Origin: JARRQJ01 sp963810615
GTDB lineage: Bacteria > Pseudomonadota > Gammaproteobacteria > DRLM01
NCBI GenBank assembly: GCA_963810615.1
Contig: CAWEOA010000008.1
Location: 806,001 to 870,000, forward strand
Reading direction: 5' to 3'
Length of the DNA: 64,000 nucleotides
A model generated the notes under the pieces. The model was not told the origin of the DNA, did not search any database, and worked only from the letters and a program-made list of their open reading frames with translations. The position numbers were made by a program, and so were the translations under genes. Each line of letters opens with the position of its first letter. Positions within the stretch are counted from its first letter, which is position 1. This document shows, in pieces, positions 1 through 8,955 of this stretch.

Positions 1-1046
1 GGGTGGAGAAGGTCGACGACGGCGAGATCATCTGTAAGGTGGTGGTGGGCGGTGATCTGTCCAACAACAAAGGTATCAATCGCCAGGGCGGCGGCCTCTC
101 GGCGGCGGCCCTCACCGACAAGGACCGCGCCGATATCAAGATTGCCGCCGAACTCGAGGCGGATTATATCGCGGTGTCGTTTCCGCGCTGCGCGGCGGAT
201 ATTCACCTGGCCCGGGAATTGTTGCGTGCCGCCGGCGGTCAGGGCGATATCGTTGCCAAGATCGAACGCGCCGAGGCGGTACAGGCTATAGAAGAGATTA
301 TCGCCAGCACCGACGTGGTGATGGTTGCACGCGGCGATCTGGGGGTGGAGATCGGGGATGCGGAATTGCCGGCGGTGCAGAAGCACATCATCCAAGTGGC
401 ACGCTCTATGAACCGTGTGGTGATTACCGCCACCCAGATGATGGAATCCATGATCGAAAATCCCATCCCCACGCGGGCGGAGGTCTTCGACGTCGCCAAT
501 GCCGTGCTCGACGGTACCGATGCGGTAATGTTGTCCGCGGAGACCGCGGCGGGTAAATATCCGGCCAAGGCGGTGGCGGCCATGGACAGGATCTGCCGCG
601 AGGCGGAAAAACAAGCCATCGCTCGGACCTCGGACCATCGCTTGAATACCCAATTCGGGCGCATCGACGAGGCCATTGCCATGGCGGCGATGTATACCGC
701 CAATCACCTGGGGGTGAGCGCCATCGCCGCTTTGACAGAATCCGGCGCCACACCGCTGTGGATGTCGCGCATCAGTTCCGGTATCCCGATTTATGCCTTG
801 ACGCCCCATGCCGCGACCCGTAGAAAAGTGACTCTTTACCGCGGCGTCTATCCGGTGAGCTTCAAGGTCGACAGCATTCACCATCCCGTGGTCAACAAGG
901 AGGCCATCGATGAACTGGTGCGGCGCGGCGCCGTGCGCGATGACGATCTGATTATCATCACCAAGGGTGATTTAATGGGTGTCAACGGGGGAACCAATGC
1001 CATGAAGGTCGTGCGGGTCGGCGATATCGTGGCGGCCGTTGAATAA
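1..1046 (+). CDS. pyk: pyruvate kinase, C-terminal part (cut by window edge)
   Basis: Catalyses phosphoenolpyruvate + ADP to pyruvate + ATP, the last step of glycolysis, in the cytoplasm. The 347 readable residues cover about the last three quarters of a roughly 480-residue enzyme; the N-terminus lies outside the window, so no start is called. The family signature around the catalytic lysine (DIVAKIERAEAV), the MVARGDLGVEI loop, the ITATQMMESM substrate loop and the DGTDAVMLSAETAAGKYP segment are all present. The C-terminal domain (ALTESGATPLWMSRISSGIPIYALTP) follows the usual layout. The aldolase gene begins 90 bases downstream on the same strand, so the two may be co-transcribed. Identification is secure from these motifs. 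Confidence 0.96.
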   Translation, partial: VEKVDDGEIICKVVVGGDLSNNKGINRQGGGLSAAALTDKDRADIKIAAELEADYIAVSFPRCAADIHLARELLRAAGGQGDIVAKIERAEAVQAIEEIIASTDVVMVARGDLGVEIGDAELPAVQKHIIQVARSMNRVVITATQMMESMIENPIPTRAEVFDVANAVLDGTDAVMLSAETAAGKYPAKAVAAMDRICREAEKQAIARTSDHRLNTQFGRIDEAIAMAAMYTANHLGVSAIAALTESGATPLWMSRISSGIPIYALTPHAATRRKVTLYRGVYPVSFKVDSIHHPVVNKEAIDELVRRGAVRDDDLIIITKGDLMGVNGGTNAMKVVRVGDIVAAVE

Positions 1047-1135
1047 GGCCGTTTGGCCGTAGCGGCGGGATTTGCTACCAAGCGCTATTTACAAGGTAAA
1101 ATACGTTAACTACATACAATTGAGGAGAGATCGTT

Positions 1136-2200
1136 ATGGCTCTGATATCTTTGCGCCAGTTGCTGGACCACGCGGCGGAACACGGCTATGGAGTGCCGGC
1201 ATTCAATGTCAACAACCTGGAACAGATGCGCGCCATCATGGAGGCGGCAGCCGAGACCGACAGTCCGGTGATCGTGCAGGCCTCCGCCGGTGCCCGTAAA
1301 TACGCCGGTGCGCCCTTCCTGCGCCACCTGATCCTGGCCGCGGTGGAAGAATGGCCCGATATCCCGGTGGTCATGCACCAGGATCACGGCGTCAGCCCGG
1401 CGGTGTGCCAGCGCTCTATCCAACTGGGTTTCACCTCGGTGATGATGGACGGTTCCCTGAAGGATGACGGCAAGACACCGGCTTCCTACGAGTACAACGT
1501 GGACGTTACCCGCAAGGCGGTGGAAATGTCCCATGCCTGCGGCGTGTCCGTCGAAGGTGAATTGGGTTGCCTGGGTTCGCTGGAGACCGGTATGGCCGGT
1601 GAGGAAGACGGCATCGGTGCCGAAGGCACTCTTGACCACAGCCAGCTGCTCACCGATCCGGAAGAGGCCGCCGACTTCGTCAAGAAGACCAAGGTCGACG
1701 CCCTGGCCATTGCCATCGGCACCAGCCACGGCGCCTACAAATTCACCCGCCCCCCCACCGGCGATATCCTGGCCATCGAGCGCGTCAAGGAGATCCACGC
1801 CCGCATCCCCAACACCCATCTGGTGATGCATGGCTCTTCTTCCGTGCCCCAGGAATGGCTGAAGATCATCAACAGCTACGGCGGCGACATGGGCGAAACC
1901 TATGGCGTGCCCGTGGAAGAGATCGTGGAAGGCATCAAGCACGGTGTACGCAAGGTCAACATCGACACCGACCTGCGTATGGCCTCCACCGGCGCCATGC
2001 GTAAGGCCATGGCGGAAAATCCCAAGGAGTTCGATCCGCGCAAATTCTTCACCGCCACCATTAAGGCCATGAAGGAGATCGTCAAGGCCCGCTACGAGGC
2101 CTTCGGGACCGCCGGCAACGCCTCCAAGATCAAGCCGCTGTCACTCGAGGCGATGGTCAAGCGTTACGACAAGGGCGAGCTGGAGCCCAAGGTCAACTAA
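1136..2200 (+). CDS. fba: class II fructose-bisphosphate aldolase (CbbA type)
   Basis: Reversible cleavage of fructose-1,6-bisphosphate to glyceraldehyde-3-phosphate and dihydroxyacetone phosphate, a zinc enzyme of glycolysis, gluconeogenesis and the Calvin cycle. The 354-residue length and the MHQDHG zinc/catalytic segment, GFTSVMMDGS, VEGELGCLGSLE, IGTSHGAYKF and LVMHGSSSVP motifs match the class IIA CbbA/Fba family. The ATG is preceded by a good Shine-Dalgarno sequence (GAGGAGAG about 6 bases upstream). It follows pyk directly and ends before a strong bidirectional terminator. The pyk-fba order often goes with pgk and gap genes in autotrophic proteobacteria, but those would lie outside this window. 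Confidence 0.97.
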   Translation: MALISLRQLLDHAAEHGYGVPAFNVNNLEQMRAIMEAAAETDSPVIVQASAGARKYAGAPFLRHLILAAVEEWPDIPVVMHQDHGVSPAVCQRSIQLGFTSVMMDGSLKDDGKTPASYEYNVDVTRKAVEMSHACGVSVEGELGCLGSLETGMAGEEDGIGAEGTLDHSQLLTDPEEAADFVKKTKVDALAIAIGTSHGAYKFTRPPTGDILAIERVKEIHARIPNTHLVMHGSSSVPQEWLKIINSYGGDMGETYGVPVEEIVEGIKHGVRKVNIDTDLRMASTGAMRKAMAENPKEFDPRKFFTATIKAMKEIVKARYEAFGTAGNASKIKPLSLEAMVKRYDKGELEPKVN

Positions 2201-2251
2201 GTCTTTACGACTTAGTGTGTAGTGCGCCCCAATTGGTGCTTTTCAGGCTTG

Positions 2252-2364
2252 CCCCCCTCTCCCTCCGGGAGAGGGGCGGGCTGAGGGTGGAATGAATGTT
2301 AATTACTCCCCTCATCCTGTCGGCTACGCCCCCCTCGCTTCGCTCTCCCCGGAGGGAGAAGGGA
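2252..2364. repeat. type B palindromic intergenic repeat (~113 bp)
   Basis: Two arms of the form CCCTCTCCCTCCGGGAGAGGG and CCTCATCC...CTCCCCGGAGGGAGAAGGG face each other around a short AT-rich centre. The same two-armed design, with different sequence at the tips, recurs near 3611-3748 and 38495-38612. No reading frame of note. It resembles a small non-autonomous palindromic element lying in the gap between fba and the terminator. Confidence 0.6.
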
Positions 2365-2432
2365 CGTTTTTATAGTTACGAGAATAGGGATAGCGCAAAG
2401 CAAGCTTCAAAGAGAGAAGTGCAGTACAGTCG

Positions 2433-2461
2433 AAAAAAGCGGGCTAAATGCCCGCTTTTTT
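2433..2461. terminator. bidirectional rho-independent terminator
   Basis: Perfect 12-bp stem (AAAAAAGCGGGC / GCCCGCTTTTTT) with a 5-base TAAAT loop. The run of A on one side and T on the other gives a U tract in both directions. It sits between the convergent fba (+) and epimerase (-) genes and should stop transcription from both. Confidence 0.9.
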
Positions 2462-2489
2462 ATTTGTCCCAAACGCGAATTTGCCGCGG

Positions 2490-3497
2490 TTATGCCTGGT
2501 AATAATCCCGATACCAGGTGACGAAATTGGCGATGCCGGTTTCGATAGGGGTGTCGGGGCGGAATCCTACGTCACGCGACAGGGCGTCGATGTCGGCATA
2601 GGTGGCGGGCACATCGCCCTGTTGCAGGGGTAGCATGTTCTTTTCCGCCTTCTTTCCCAGGCACTGTTCCAGTACCTCGATGTAACGCATCAATTCCACC
2701 GGTTGATTATTGCCGATATTGTAAATGCGGTAGGGCGCATAACTAGTGGCGGAATCGGGGGCGTCGCCGTTCCAATCGGGATTGGGGGCCGGCAGCTTGT
2801 CCAGGGTCCTGATCACGCCTTCGACGATGTCATCGATGTAGGTGAAGTCACGCTTATGGTTGCCGTGGTTGTAAACGTCGATGGCCTTGCCTTCCAGGAT
2901 ATTCTTGGTGAATTTGAACAAGGCCATATCGGGGCGGCCCCACGGACCGTAGACGGTGAAGAAGCGCAGGCCGGTGGTGGGCAGTTGGTAAAGGCTGCTG
3001 TAGGTATGGGCCATGAGTTCGTTGGCCTTCTTGGTGGCGGCGTAGAGGCTCATGGGATGATCGACGTTGTGGTGCACCGAGAACGGCATCGCGGTGTTGG
3101 CGCCGTAGACCGAACTGGAGGAGGCGTAGACCAGATGCTCGACGCCATGGTGGCGGCAGCCCTCCAGGATGTGGAGAAAACCCACCAGGTTGCTGTCGAT
3201 GTAGGTTTCAGGATGCTCAATGGAGTAGCGCACCCCGGCCTGGGCGGCCAGATTCACCACGCGCTGGGGCTTGTGTTTGGCGAAGGCCTCAGCAATGGCG
3301 GTACGGTCCTCCAAACTGATGCGCAACTCGGTGAATTTGGGGTGGGCGGCGACACGCGCCAGTCGCGCCTTTTTTAGACCGACATCGTAATAGTCGTTGA
3401 GATTATCGATGCCGATGACTTCATCGCCGCGCTCCAGCAACTTGATGGCGAGGTTGTTGCCGATGAATCCGGCGGTGCCGGTGACTAGAATGCGCAT
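2490..3497 (-). CDS. NAD-dependent epimerase, UDP-glucuronate 4-epimerase-like
   Basis: Short-chain dehydrogenase/reductase-type sugar nucleotide epimerase of 335 residues, probably interconverting UDP-glucuronate and UDP-galacturonate. The N-terminal Rossmann motif TGTAGFIGNNLA, the NLAAQAGVRYSIEHP segment, the SSSSVYG serine motif and catalytic YAATKK (Y-x3-K) are present, as is LRFFTVYGPWGRPDMA, typical of the UDP-glucuronate epimerase branch. The neighbouring UDP-glucose dehydrogenase would supply UDP-glucuronate, which supports this substrate. The gene starts just downstream (in its own direction) of an eight-copy heptamer array. An alternative is UDP-glucose 4-epimerase, but the sequence looks closer to the glucuronate type. 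Confidence 0.88.
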   Translation of the reverse strand: MRILVTGTAGFIGNNLAIKLLERGDEVIGIDNLNDYYDVGLKKARLARVAAHPKFTELRISLEDRTAIAEAFAKHKPQRVVNLAAQAGVRYSIEHPETYIDSNLVGFLHILEGCRHHGVEHLVYASSSSVYGANTAMPFSVHHNVDHPMSLYAATKKANELMAHTYSSLYQLPTTGLRFFTVYGPWGRPDMALFKFTKNILEGKAIDVYNHGNHKRDFTYIDDIVEGVIRTLDKLPAPNPDWNGDAPDSATSYAPYRIYNIGNNQPVELMRYIEVLEQCLGKKAEKNMLPLQQGDVPATYADIDALSRDVGFRPDTPIETGIANFVTWYRDYYQA

Positions 3498-3530
3498 AGT
3501 GTTCTCGATAAGTTACTAGAATTTTGTTGT

Positions 3531-3589
3531 AGCTATCAGCTATCAGCTATCAGCTATCAGCTATCAGCTATCAGCTATCAGCTATCAGC
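3531..3589. repeat. heptamer tandem repeat, 8 copies of AGCTATC
   Basis: Eight exact copies of AGCTATC (3531-3586) plus a partial copy. The array lies 34 bases upstream of the minus-strand epimerase start, so read toward that gene it is (GATAGCT)n. The same heptamer, in the same orientation relative to the downstream gene, occurs at 5105-5135 and 46257-46312. Confidence 0.97.
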
Positions 3590-3610
3590 GCGACAGCCGG
3601 TTAAAATACT

Positions 3611-3748
3611 TCTTCTCCTTTAGGCCTCGGTGCCCCTTGAGAGTAGAGGGCTGGGGTGAGGGGGGCAATAATGAAATAATGATTATTTCTCTAAATCCCC
3701 TCATCCTGCTCTTCTGCTCAAAAGGGCATCATCCCTGAGAGAGAAGGT
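3611..3748. repeat. type B palindromic intergenic repeat, degenerate
   Basis: Opposed arms containing GGGCTGGGGTGAGGGG and CCCCTCATCCTGCTC surround an AT-rich centre. This is the same plan as 2252-2364 and 38495-38612. It fills most of the gap between the epimerase and the dehydrogenase genes together with the heptamer array. Remnant heptamer-like sequence (cagcgtatcgctgacagctg) follows at about 3764-3783. Confidence 0.5.
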
Positions 3749-3798
3749 ACCAAAAAGCTTTTCAGCGTATCGCTGACAGCTGAACGCTAACGGCTATT

Positions 3799-5076
3799 TT
3801 ACAGCCGATCATCCACCTGATCCGCCGGCAGCAGCCCCTTGACGTCGAATAATACGTGTGCGGATTTACCCAGGGCGCGGATCTGCTCAATGCCCATGTC
3901 GCTGAACTGGCGGTGGGAGACGGCAAGGATCACCGCATCATAACTTCCCTGTTGCAGCTTGGCGATGAGGCTTATGCCGTATTCGTGATGTGTCTCTTCG
4001 GGATTGGCCCAGGGATCGTAGACGTCCACCTGGGCATGATATCCCTCCAGTTCCCGGACGATATCGATGGCGCGGGTGTTGCGGATATCCGGGCAGTTTT
4101 CCTTGAAAGTCAGACCCAGCACCAAGACCTTGGCATCCACCACCTGGATGCGGCTGCGTGTCATTAACTTCACCACCCGCTCCGCAACATGGGCGCCCAT
4201 ATTGTCGTTGATTCGGCGTCCCGCCAGGATGATGTCCGGGTGATAGCCGATCTCCTGGGCCTTGTGGGTGAGGTAATAGGGGTCGACGCCGATGCAGTGG
4301 CCGCCCACCAGGCCGGGGCGGAACGGTAGGAAATTCCATTTGGAGCCCGCGGCCTCCAGCACCTCCAGGGTGTCGATGCCCAAGCGATGGAACAGCAGGG
4401 CCAGTTCGTTGATCAAGGCGATGTTGACGTCACGCTGGGTGTTTTCGATGACCTTGGCCGCTTCGGCGACGCGGATGCTGCTGGCCTTGTGGGTGCCGGC
4501 CTTGATGATGCGAAGGTATAGTTCATCGACGAAATCCGCCGCCTCGGGCGTGGAGCCGGAGGTGACCTTCTTGATGGACGTGACGCGATGTTCCTTGTCG
4601 CCGGGATTGATGCGCTCGGGGCTGTAGCCGGCGTAGAAATCCTGGTTGAATTTCAGTCCCGATTCCCCTGCCAGGACCGGAACACAATCCTCTTCGGTGC
4701 AGCCGGGGTAGACCGTGGATTCGTAGATCACCACATCGCCCTTGTGCAAGGTCTTGCCCACGGTATGGCTGGCGCCGATCAGGGGGCGCAGGTCCGGGCG
4801 CTTGTACTGGTCTATGGGGGTGGGAACGGTGACAATATAGACGTTACAGGATTCCAGGGCCGCCGGATCGGCGGTAACGCTGAGTTGAGTGGCCTGGGCG
4901 AGTTCGGCAGGTTCCACTTCCAGTGAGCTGTCCTTGCCGGCCTGGAGTTCGGCGATGCGCGCCTGATTGATATCGAAGCCGACAGTGGGAAAGTGCTTGG
5001 CGAATTCCACGGCCAGCGGTAGGCCCACATATCCGAGACCGATAACGGCTATCTTGGCTTGATCGACATTGAACAT
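3799..5076 (-). CDS. UDP-N-acetylglucosamine/galactosamine 6-dehydrogenase (TviB/WbpA-like)
   Basis: Oxidises the C6 hydroxyl of a UDP-N-acetylhexosamine to a uronic acid using NAD+, in the cytoplasm. The 425-residue protein has the N-terminal nucleotide-binding motif AVIGLGYVGLPLA, the VPTPID segment, the STVYPGCTEE motif and the catalytic-cysteine loop GGHCIGVDPYYLTHKA. The last of these is diagnostic of the UDP-HexNAc dehydrogenase branch rather than the UDP-glucose branch. A C-terminal UDP-binding domain starts near VLVLGLTFKENCPDIRNTR. It probably provides an acidic amino sugar for the exopolysaccharide. A second, four-copy heptamer array lies just upstream of its start. The exact stereochemistry of the substrate cannot be read from sequence. 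Confidence 0.92.
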   Translation of the reverse strand: MFNVDQAKIAVIGLGYVGLPLAVEFAKHFPTVGFDINQARIAELQAGKDSSLEVEPAELAQATQLSVTADPAALESCNVYIVTVPTPIDQYKRPDLRPLIGASHTVGKTLHKGDVVIYESTVYPGCTEEDCVPVLAGESGLKFNQDFYAGYSPERINPGDKEHRVTSIKKVTSGSTPEAADFVDELYLRIIKAGTHKASSIRVAEAAKVIENTQRDVNIALINELALLFHRLGIDTLEVLEAAGSKWNFLPFRPGLVGGHCIGVDPYYLTHKAQEIGYHPDIILAGRRINDNMGAHVAERVVKLMTRSRIQVVDAKVLVLGLTFKENCPDIRNTRAIDIVRELEGYHAQVDVYDPWANPEETHHEYGISLIAKLQQGSYDAVILAVSHRQFSDMGIEQIRALGKSAHVLFDVKGLLPADQVDDRL

Positions 5077-5104
5077 GGTGATTCCTTATAATATCGCTAT
5101 CTAT

Positions 5105-5135
5105 AGCTATCAGCTATCAGCTATCAGCTATCAGC
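5105..5135. repeat. heptamer tandem repeat, 4 copies of AGCTATC
   Basis: Four exact AGCTATC units (5105-5132) plus AGC, preceded by a near-copy (ATCGCTATCTAT). Placed 28 bases upstream of the minus-strand UDP-HexNAc dehydrogenase start, in the same orientation relative to the gene as the array at 3531-3589. Degenerate units continue toward 5172. Confidence 0.95.
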
Positions 5136-5178
5136 ATTTAGCTTAGCTGAAAGCTCATCGCTGACAGCAGCTGGCAAA

Positions 5179-6504
5179 TTATTTCCCGCGGCCGACCGCA
5201 TAGTAACTAAATCCTTCTTGCTCCATAGCTTGAGGATTGTATAGGTTCCGCCCATCGAAGATAACGGGCTGCTTGAGTGCGGCCTTGAGCGCGGCGAAAT
5301 CCGGGCTGCGGAAGATATTCCATTCAGTGGCGATTGCCAGGGCGTCGGCATTGCGCAGGGTTTCCTGCGGCGTCTTGCACAGCTGCAGATCATCGCGTTC
5401 GCCGTAGATGCGTAGCGTTTCCGCCATCGCCGCCGGATCGTGAGCTTGGACGCGGGCTCCCGCGCCCCACAAGGATTCGATCAGTACGCGGCTGGGGGCT
5501 TCGCGCATGTCGTCGGTATTGGGTTTAAAGGCCAGGCCCCATAGGGCGATGGTGCGTCCGCGCAGGTCCGGGCCGAAGTGGCGGGTGATCTTGGCGAACA
5601 ACAGGTGTTTCTGCCGTTCGTTGACCGTTTCGACGGCGCGCAGCAAATCGGCGTCATAGCCGCAATCCCGTGCGGTGCGCTCCAGGGCCTTGACGTCTTT
5701 GGGAAAGCAGGAGCCGCCGTAGCCGCAACCTGGATAGATGAAGTGATAACCGATGCGGGGGTCGGCACCGATGCCGATGCGCACCTCTTCGATATCCGCT
5801 CCGAGGCGTTCCGCCAAATTGGCCAGTTCATTCATAAAGCTGATTTTGGTGGCGAGCATGGCGTTGGCGGCGTACTTGGTCAATTCCGCGGAACGGATAT
5901 CCATGGCAATGACGCGGTCGTGGTTGCGGTTGAAGGGTGCGTACAAGTCTTGCAGTAACTCGGTGGTGCGCGGGTTGTCGGTGCCGATGATGATACGGTC
6001 CGGGCGCATGAAGTCGTCGATGGCGGCGCCTTCCTTCAGGAATTCCGGATTGGACACCACGTCGAAGGCGATGTCCCGGCCGCGCCGGGCGAGCACTTCG
6101 CTCACTGCGCTACGCACCTTGTCTGCAGTGCCCACCGGTACGGTGGATTTGTTGACGACGATACGGTGTTCGTTCATGTGTTCGCCTATGCTGCGCGCCA
6201 CCGCCAACACGTATTGCAGGTCCGCCGACCCGTCTTCGTCCGGGGGGGTGCCCACCGCGATGAACTGGAAGAGACCGTGGGCGATCCCGGCCTCTATATC
6301 GGTGGTAAAATTCAGGCGACCGGCTTCGGTATTGCGCTGCACCACCGCTTCCAGTCCGGGTTCATGGATGGGGATCCGACCCTGCTTGAGCATGTTGATT
6401 TTATTGGCGTCGATGTCGACGCATAGCACATGGTTGCCGACCTCGGCGAGGCAAGCCCCGGTAACAAGGCCGACATATCCGGAACCGAAAATAGTGACTT
6501 TCAT
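5179..6504 (-). CDS. ugd: UDP-glucose 6-dehydrogenase
   Basis: Makes UDP-glucuronate from UDP-glucose with two NAD+, in the cytoplasm. The 441-residue protein starts with the Rossmann motif MKVTIFGSGYVGLVTGACLAE. It contains FIAVGTPPDEDGSADL, VNKSTVPVGTAD and the catalytic-cysteine motif YPGCGYGGSCFPKDVKAL, all typical of UDP-glucose dehydrogenases. A C-terminal UDP-binding domain (ALWGLAFKPNTDDMREAPS) follows. The ATG is preceded by TGAGGAGA on its own strand. It lies at the head of a three-gene minus-strand group and should feed the neighbouring epimerase. Divergent from the cNMP-binding gene across 188 bases. Confidence 0.96.
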   Translation of the reverse strand: MKVTIFGSGYVGLVTGACLAEVGNHVLCVDIDANKINMLKQGRIPIHEPGLEAVVQRNTEAGRLNFTTDIEAGIAHGLFQFIAVGTPPDEDGSADLQYVLAVARSIGEHMNEHRIVVNKSTVPVGTADKVRSAVSEVLARRGRDIAFDVVSNPEFLKEGAAIDDFMRPDRIIIGTDNPRTTELLQDLYAPFNRNHDRVIAMDIRSAELTKYAANAMLATKISFMNELANLAERLGADIEEVRIGIGADPRIGYHFIYPGCGYGGSCFPKDVKALERTARDCGYDADLLRAVETVNERQKHLLFAKITRHFGPDLRGRTIALWGLAFKPNTDDMREAPSRVLIESLWGAGARVQAHDPAAMAETLRIYGERDDLQLCKTPQETLRNADALAIATEWNIFRSPDFAALKAALKQPVIFDGRNLYNPQAMEQEGFSYYAVGRGK

Positions 6505-6692
6505 GAGGAGATATTCAGGTGTGAATGAGTGCCAATATTGCTGTAACGATCGCCAAGGCGGAAAGCTTAGCAGAAATGAGGATATGTAGCCATGCCGCCG
6601 CGGCTTGCACCGGGATTAGGCGAAAATCAGGTAATTTTCGTTAGGGGAAAGCCGTTATAGTAGGCATGGAATTCAGCGGCGGTGACTAATTC

Positions 6693-7166
6693 ATGAAGAA
6701 TGCGTTATATAAGCTGTTTGACCATCCCAGTTTCGAGGAGGGGGTGGTATGGGCGCGACGGACGTTTGCCGCCAATGAAACGGTATTTAGCGAGGGGGAT
6801 CACGGATCGCAAGTCTACCTGATCCTCAAGGGATCGGTGCGGGTGGTCGGTAACGTGGATCTGGACGACAATCGCACTGTCCATCCGGGATTCAGCGAAC
6901 TGGACGCGGGTCAGGTGTTCGGCGAATTACCGTTGTTCGACGGTGAGCCGCGCTCGGCGACAGTGGTCACGCTCACGGACTGCGAATTGGCGGTCCTGGA
7001 AGGAGAGCAGCTCATGGCCTTTCTGGATGCCCATCCGGAACTGGGTTATCCGATCTTTAAGGAGCTCATCCAACTGTTGGTCGGTCGCCTGCGCCAAGCC
7101 AACCGCCGGATCTTTTCGCTATTTGCCTGGGGCCTCAAGCTGCGTGGCATAGACCGGCATTTATAA
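6693..7166 (+). CDS. cyclic-nucleotide-binding domain protein
   Basis: A 157-residue stand-alone cNMP-binding (Crp/cAMP-receptor-like) domain. The beta-roll runs from about residue 25 to 115. The phosphate-binding cassette appears as FGELPLFDGEPRSATVV, with the conserved Glu, Arg and small residues that contact a cyclic nucleotide. After a C-terminal helix the protein ends without a helix-turn-helix, so it is not a classical Crp-type regulator. It lies between the sugar-nucleotide genes and the priming transferase and may sense a nucleotide for the exopolysaccharide machinery; that role is inference. Confidence 0.85.
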   Translation: MKNALYKLFDHPSFEEGVVWARRTFAANETVFSEGDHGSQVYLILKGSVRVVGNVDLDDNRTVHPGFSELDAGQVFGELPLFDGEPRSATVVTLTDCELAVLEGEQLMAFLDAHPELGYPIFKELIQLLVGRLRQANRRIFSLFAWGLKLRGIDRHL

Positions 7167-7346
7167 AGGAAGTCTTACTAGATACTGTGTTTATCAGGGA
7201 CTGGAAGTCGTTGGGTATAGTGATGAAGCCGAATAGGGAAAGTACTAAGTGAGAACAAGGTTGTTAGCAATTCTGTTGGATGCTTGCCAAACCATCGACA
7301 AAGTGATGGGGCGCGGCTGGCAATATTTTCTTGGTAGAGCAGGCCG

Positions 7347-8741
7347 ATGATAAGAATATTTCGTCATTACATACCGCGCTCTTTCATCGTCCTGGGATTG
7401 TTGGAATTTGCAGTTATAGTGTCTGCCGTGTACATAGGTGTTTGGCTGCGTTTTATGGACGATATCCACGGGCGCGCCGAAGTCGAACCCATCGCCACCA
7501 AGGCCTGGTTGTTTGCCATGATGATGTTGTCCGCCATGATCGTGGTTGGACTGTATCAGCGTAATTCCCGGGAAGGCATGGGAGGCATGATGCTGCGGGT
7601 GGCGATCAGCGCCCTCATCGGCTTTGCCTTGATGTCCTTCATATTCTATACCTTCCCCAGCACCTTTTTGGGTCGCGGCGCATTCGGATTGGCTTTCGGG
7701 ATCGCCTTGGTAGGCATAGTATTGGTCCGTGTCGTTTTTTTTCGGTTGGTAGACCAGGATACCTTGGCGCGGCGAGTGCTGGTGCTGGGGGCCGGTAAAC
7801 GTGCCATGGCTATCGCCGGTCTGCGGCGCAAATCCGATCGGAGCGGCTGCAATATCGTCGGTTATGTGCACGTACCGGGCGAACACGATGAAGTGAATCC
7901 CGAGTTGATTATCCGACGCGATACGGTCCTGCTGGATTTGGCGCAATCGCTGAATGTGGATGAGGTCGTGATAGCCGTGGAAGACAGGCGCAAAAATTTT
8001 CCCGTGCATGAGATCCTTGATTGCCGTATGGCGGGCATCGAGGTGATGGATATTTTGAGTTTTATCGAACGGCAATTGGGCAGGGTCGAATTGAAATTGC
8101 TTCACCCCAGTTGGTTGATATTTTCGGATGGCTTTCGTTACGGTGTGCTGCGCGTGATCACCAAAAGGATTTTTGATGTGGCGGCGAGCCTGCTGGTATT
8201 GATCGTGACCTGGCCGTTCATGGTGATGGCGGCGATCGCGATCTATCTCGAAAGCGGCGGCCGCGGTCCGATTTTTTATCATCAGATCAGGGTGGGGGAA
8301 AACTGGCGGCTCTTTCAGCTCACCAAATTCCGCAGCATGCGGGTAGATGCGGAGGCGGATGGCGTCGCCCGCTGGGCGCAGCAGAATGATAGTCGCGTCA
8401 CTTTGATCGGTGCATTCATGCGCAAGACCCGTATCGACGAACTGCCGCAGCTGTTCAATGTGTTGAAAGGGGATATGAGTTTTGTCGGACCCCGGCCGGA
8501 ACGACCCATGTTTGTGGAGCAGCTTTCGGCGCAGATCCCGTTCTACTCGGAACGGCATCGCGTCAAACCGGGGATCACGGGTTGGGCTCAGATCAGCTAT
8601 GCCTATGGTGCGTCAGAAGAGGATGCTGTGCAGAAACTGCAATATGATTTGTATTATGTGAAGAATTATAGTTTGTTTCTGGATCTGATGATTCTCTTGC
8701 AGACGGCGGAAGTGGTGCTGTGGGGGCGTGGTGCACGTTGA
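7347..8741 (+). CDS. priming sugar transferase, PEP-CTERM/XrtA system (EpsB-type polyprenyl glycosylphosphotransferase)
   Basis: Transfers the first sugar-1-phosphate from a UDP-sugar to undecaprenyl phosphate at the inner membrane, starting each exopolysaccharide repeat unit. The 464-residue protein has four N-terminal membrane segments (about residues 10-120), a CoA-binding-like Rossmann region (RRVLVLGAGKRAMAIAGL), and a C-terminal bacterial sugar transferase domain. That domain is entered by another membrane helix at KRIFDVAASLLVLIVTWPF. The motifs FRSMRVDAE, TRIDELPQLFNVLKGDMSFVGPRPERP and VKPGITGWAQ are textbook. This gene usually heads the prsKRT group in exosortase A loci, as it does here. 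Confidence 0.93.
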   Translation: MIRIFRHYIPRSFIVLGLLEFAVIVSAVYIGVWLRFMDDIHGRAEVEPIATKAWLFAMMMLSAMIVVGLYQRNSREGMGGMMLRVAISALIGFALMSFIFYTFPSTFLGRGAFGLAFGIALVGIVLVRVVFFRLVDQDTLARRVLVLGAGKRAMAIAGLRRKSDRSGCNIVGYVHVPGEHDEVNPELIIRRDTVLLDLAQSLNVDEVVIAVEDRRKNFPVHEILDCRMAGIEVMDILSFIERQLGRVELKLLHPSWLIFSDGFRYGVLRVITKRIFDVAASLLVLIVTWPFMVMAAIAIYLESGGRGPIFYHQIRVGENWRLFQLTKFRSMRVDAEADGVARWAQQNDSRVTLIGAFMRKTRIDELPQLFNVLKGDMSFVGPRPERPMFVEQLSAQIPFYSERHRVKPGITGWAQISYAYGASEEDAVQKLQYDLYYVKNYSLFLDLMILLQTAEVVLWGRGAR

Positions 8742-8764
8742 TAGATAGGCAGTCCGGATAATTT

Positions 8765-8852
8765 CCAGGATGCCGTTCCGGCATATGCCGAAATTCAGTA
8801 CAGTGTTGCGCTGTAAGCCCTGGATCCCTAGTCTCCGCTGCGCCTGGGATGA
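8765..8852. repeat. dispersed CCGGAAT/CTGGAT-type repeat
   Basis: The gap between the priming transferase and prsK contains a sequence of the type TTCCGGCATATGCCGAA followed about 50 bases later by CCTGGATCCC. It resembles the common intergenic repeat that carries a CCGGAATCCAG hairpin; a clearer relative is at 30817-30900. No open frame is supported here. Confidence 0.45.
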
Positions 8853-8955
8853 GGGATTATTCTAAGGCTCTTATGTCTATACATATCGCCGCGCGGAAGG
8901 CTGCGGATGAACTGCAATCCGTGGGGATGAGAGTAAGCAGGATGCATTCGCAATT

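Noticed and set aside
1106..1942. 278-codon minus-strand frame opposite the aldolase gene
   Set aside because: Lies wholly antisense to a clear aldolase gene and its translation is His/Gly/Asp-rich without any domain, a normal shadow frame in GC-rich coding DNA.
3531..3589. Tandem repeats as a possible CRISPR array
   Set aside because: The unit is 7 bases without spacers and no cas genes are present.
7245..8558. 437-codon minus-strand frame opposite the priming transferase
   Set aside because: Antisense to a well-supported gene; His/Gln-rich translation with no recognisable fold.
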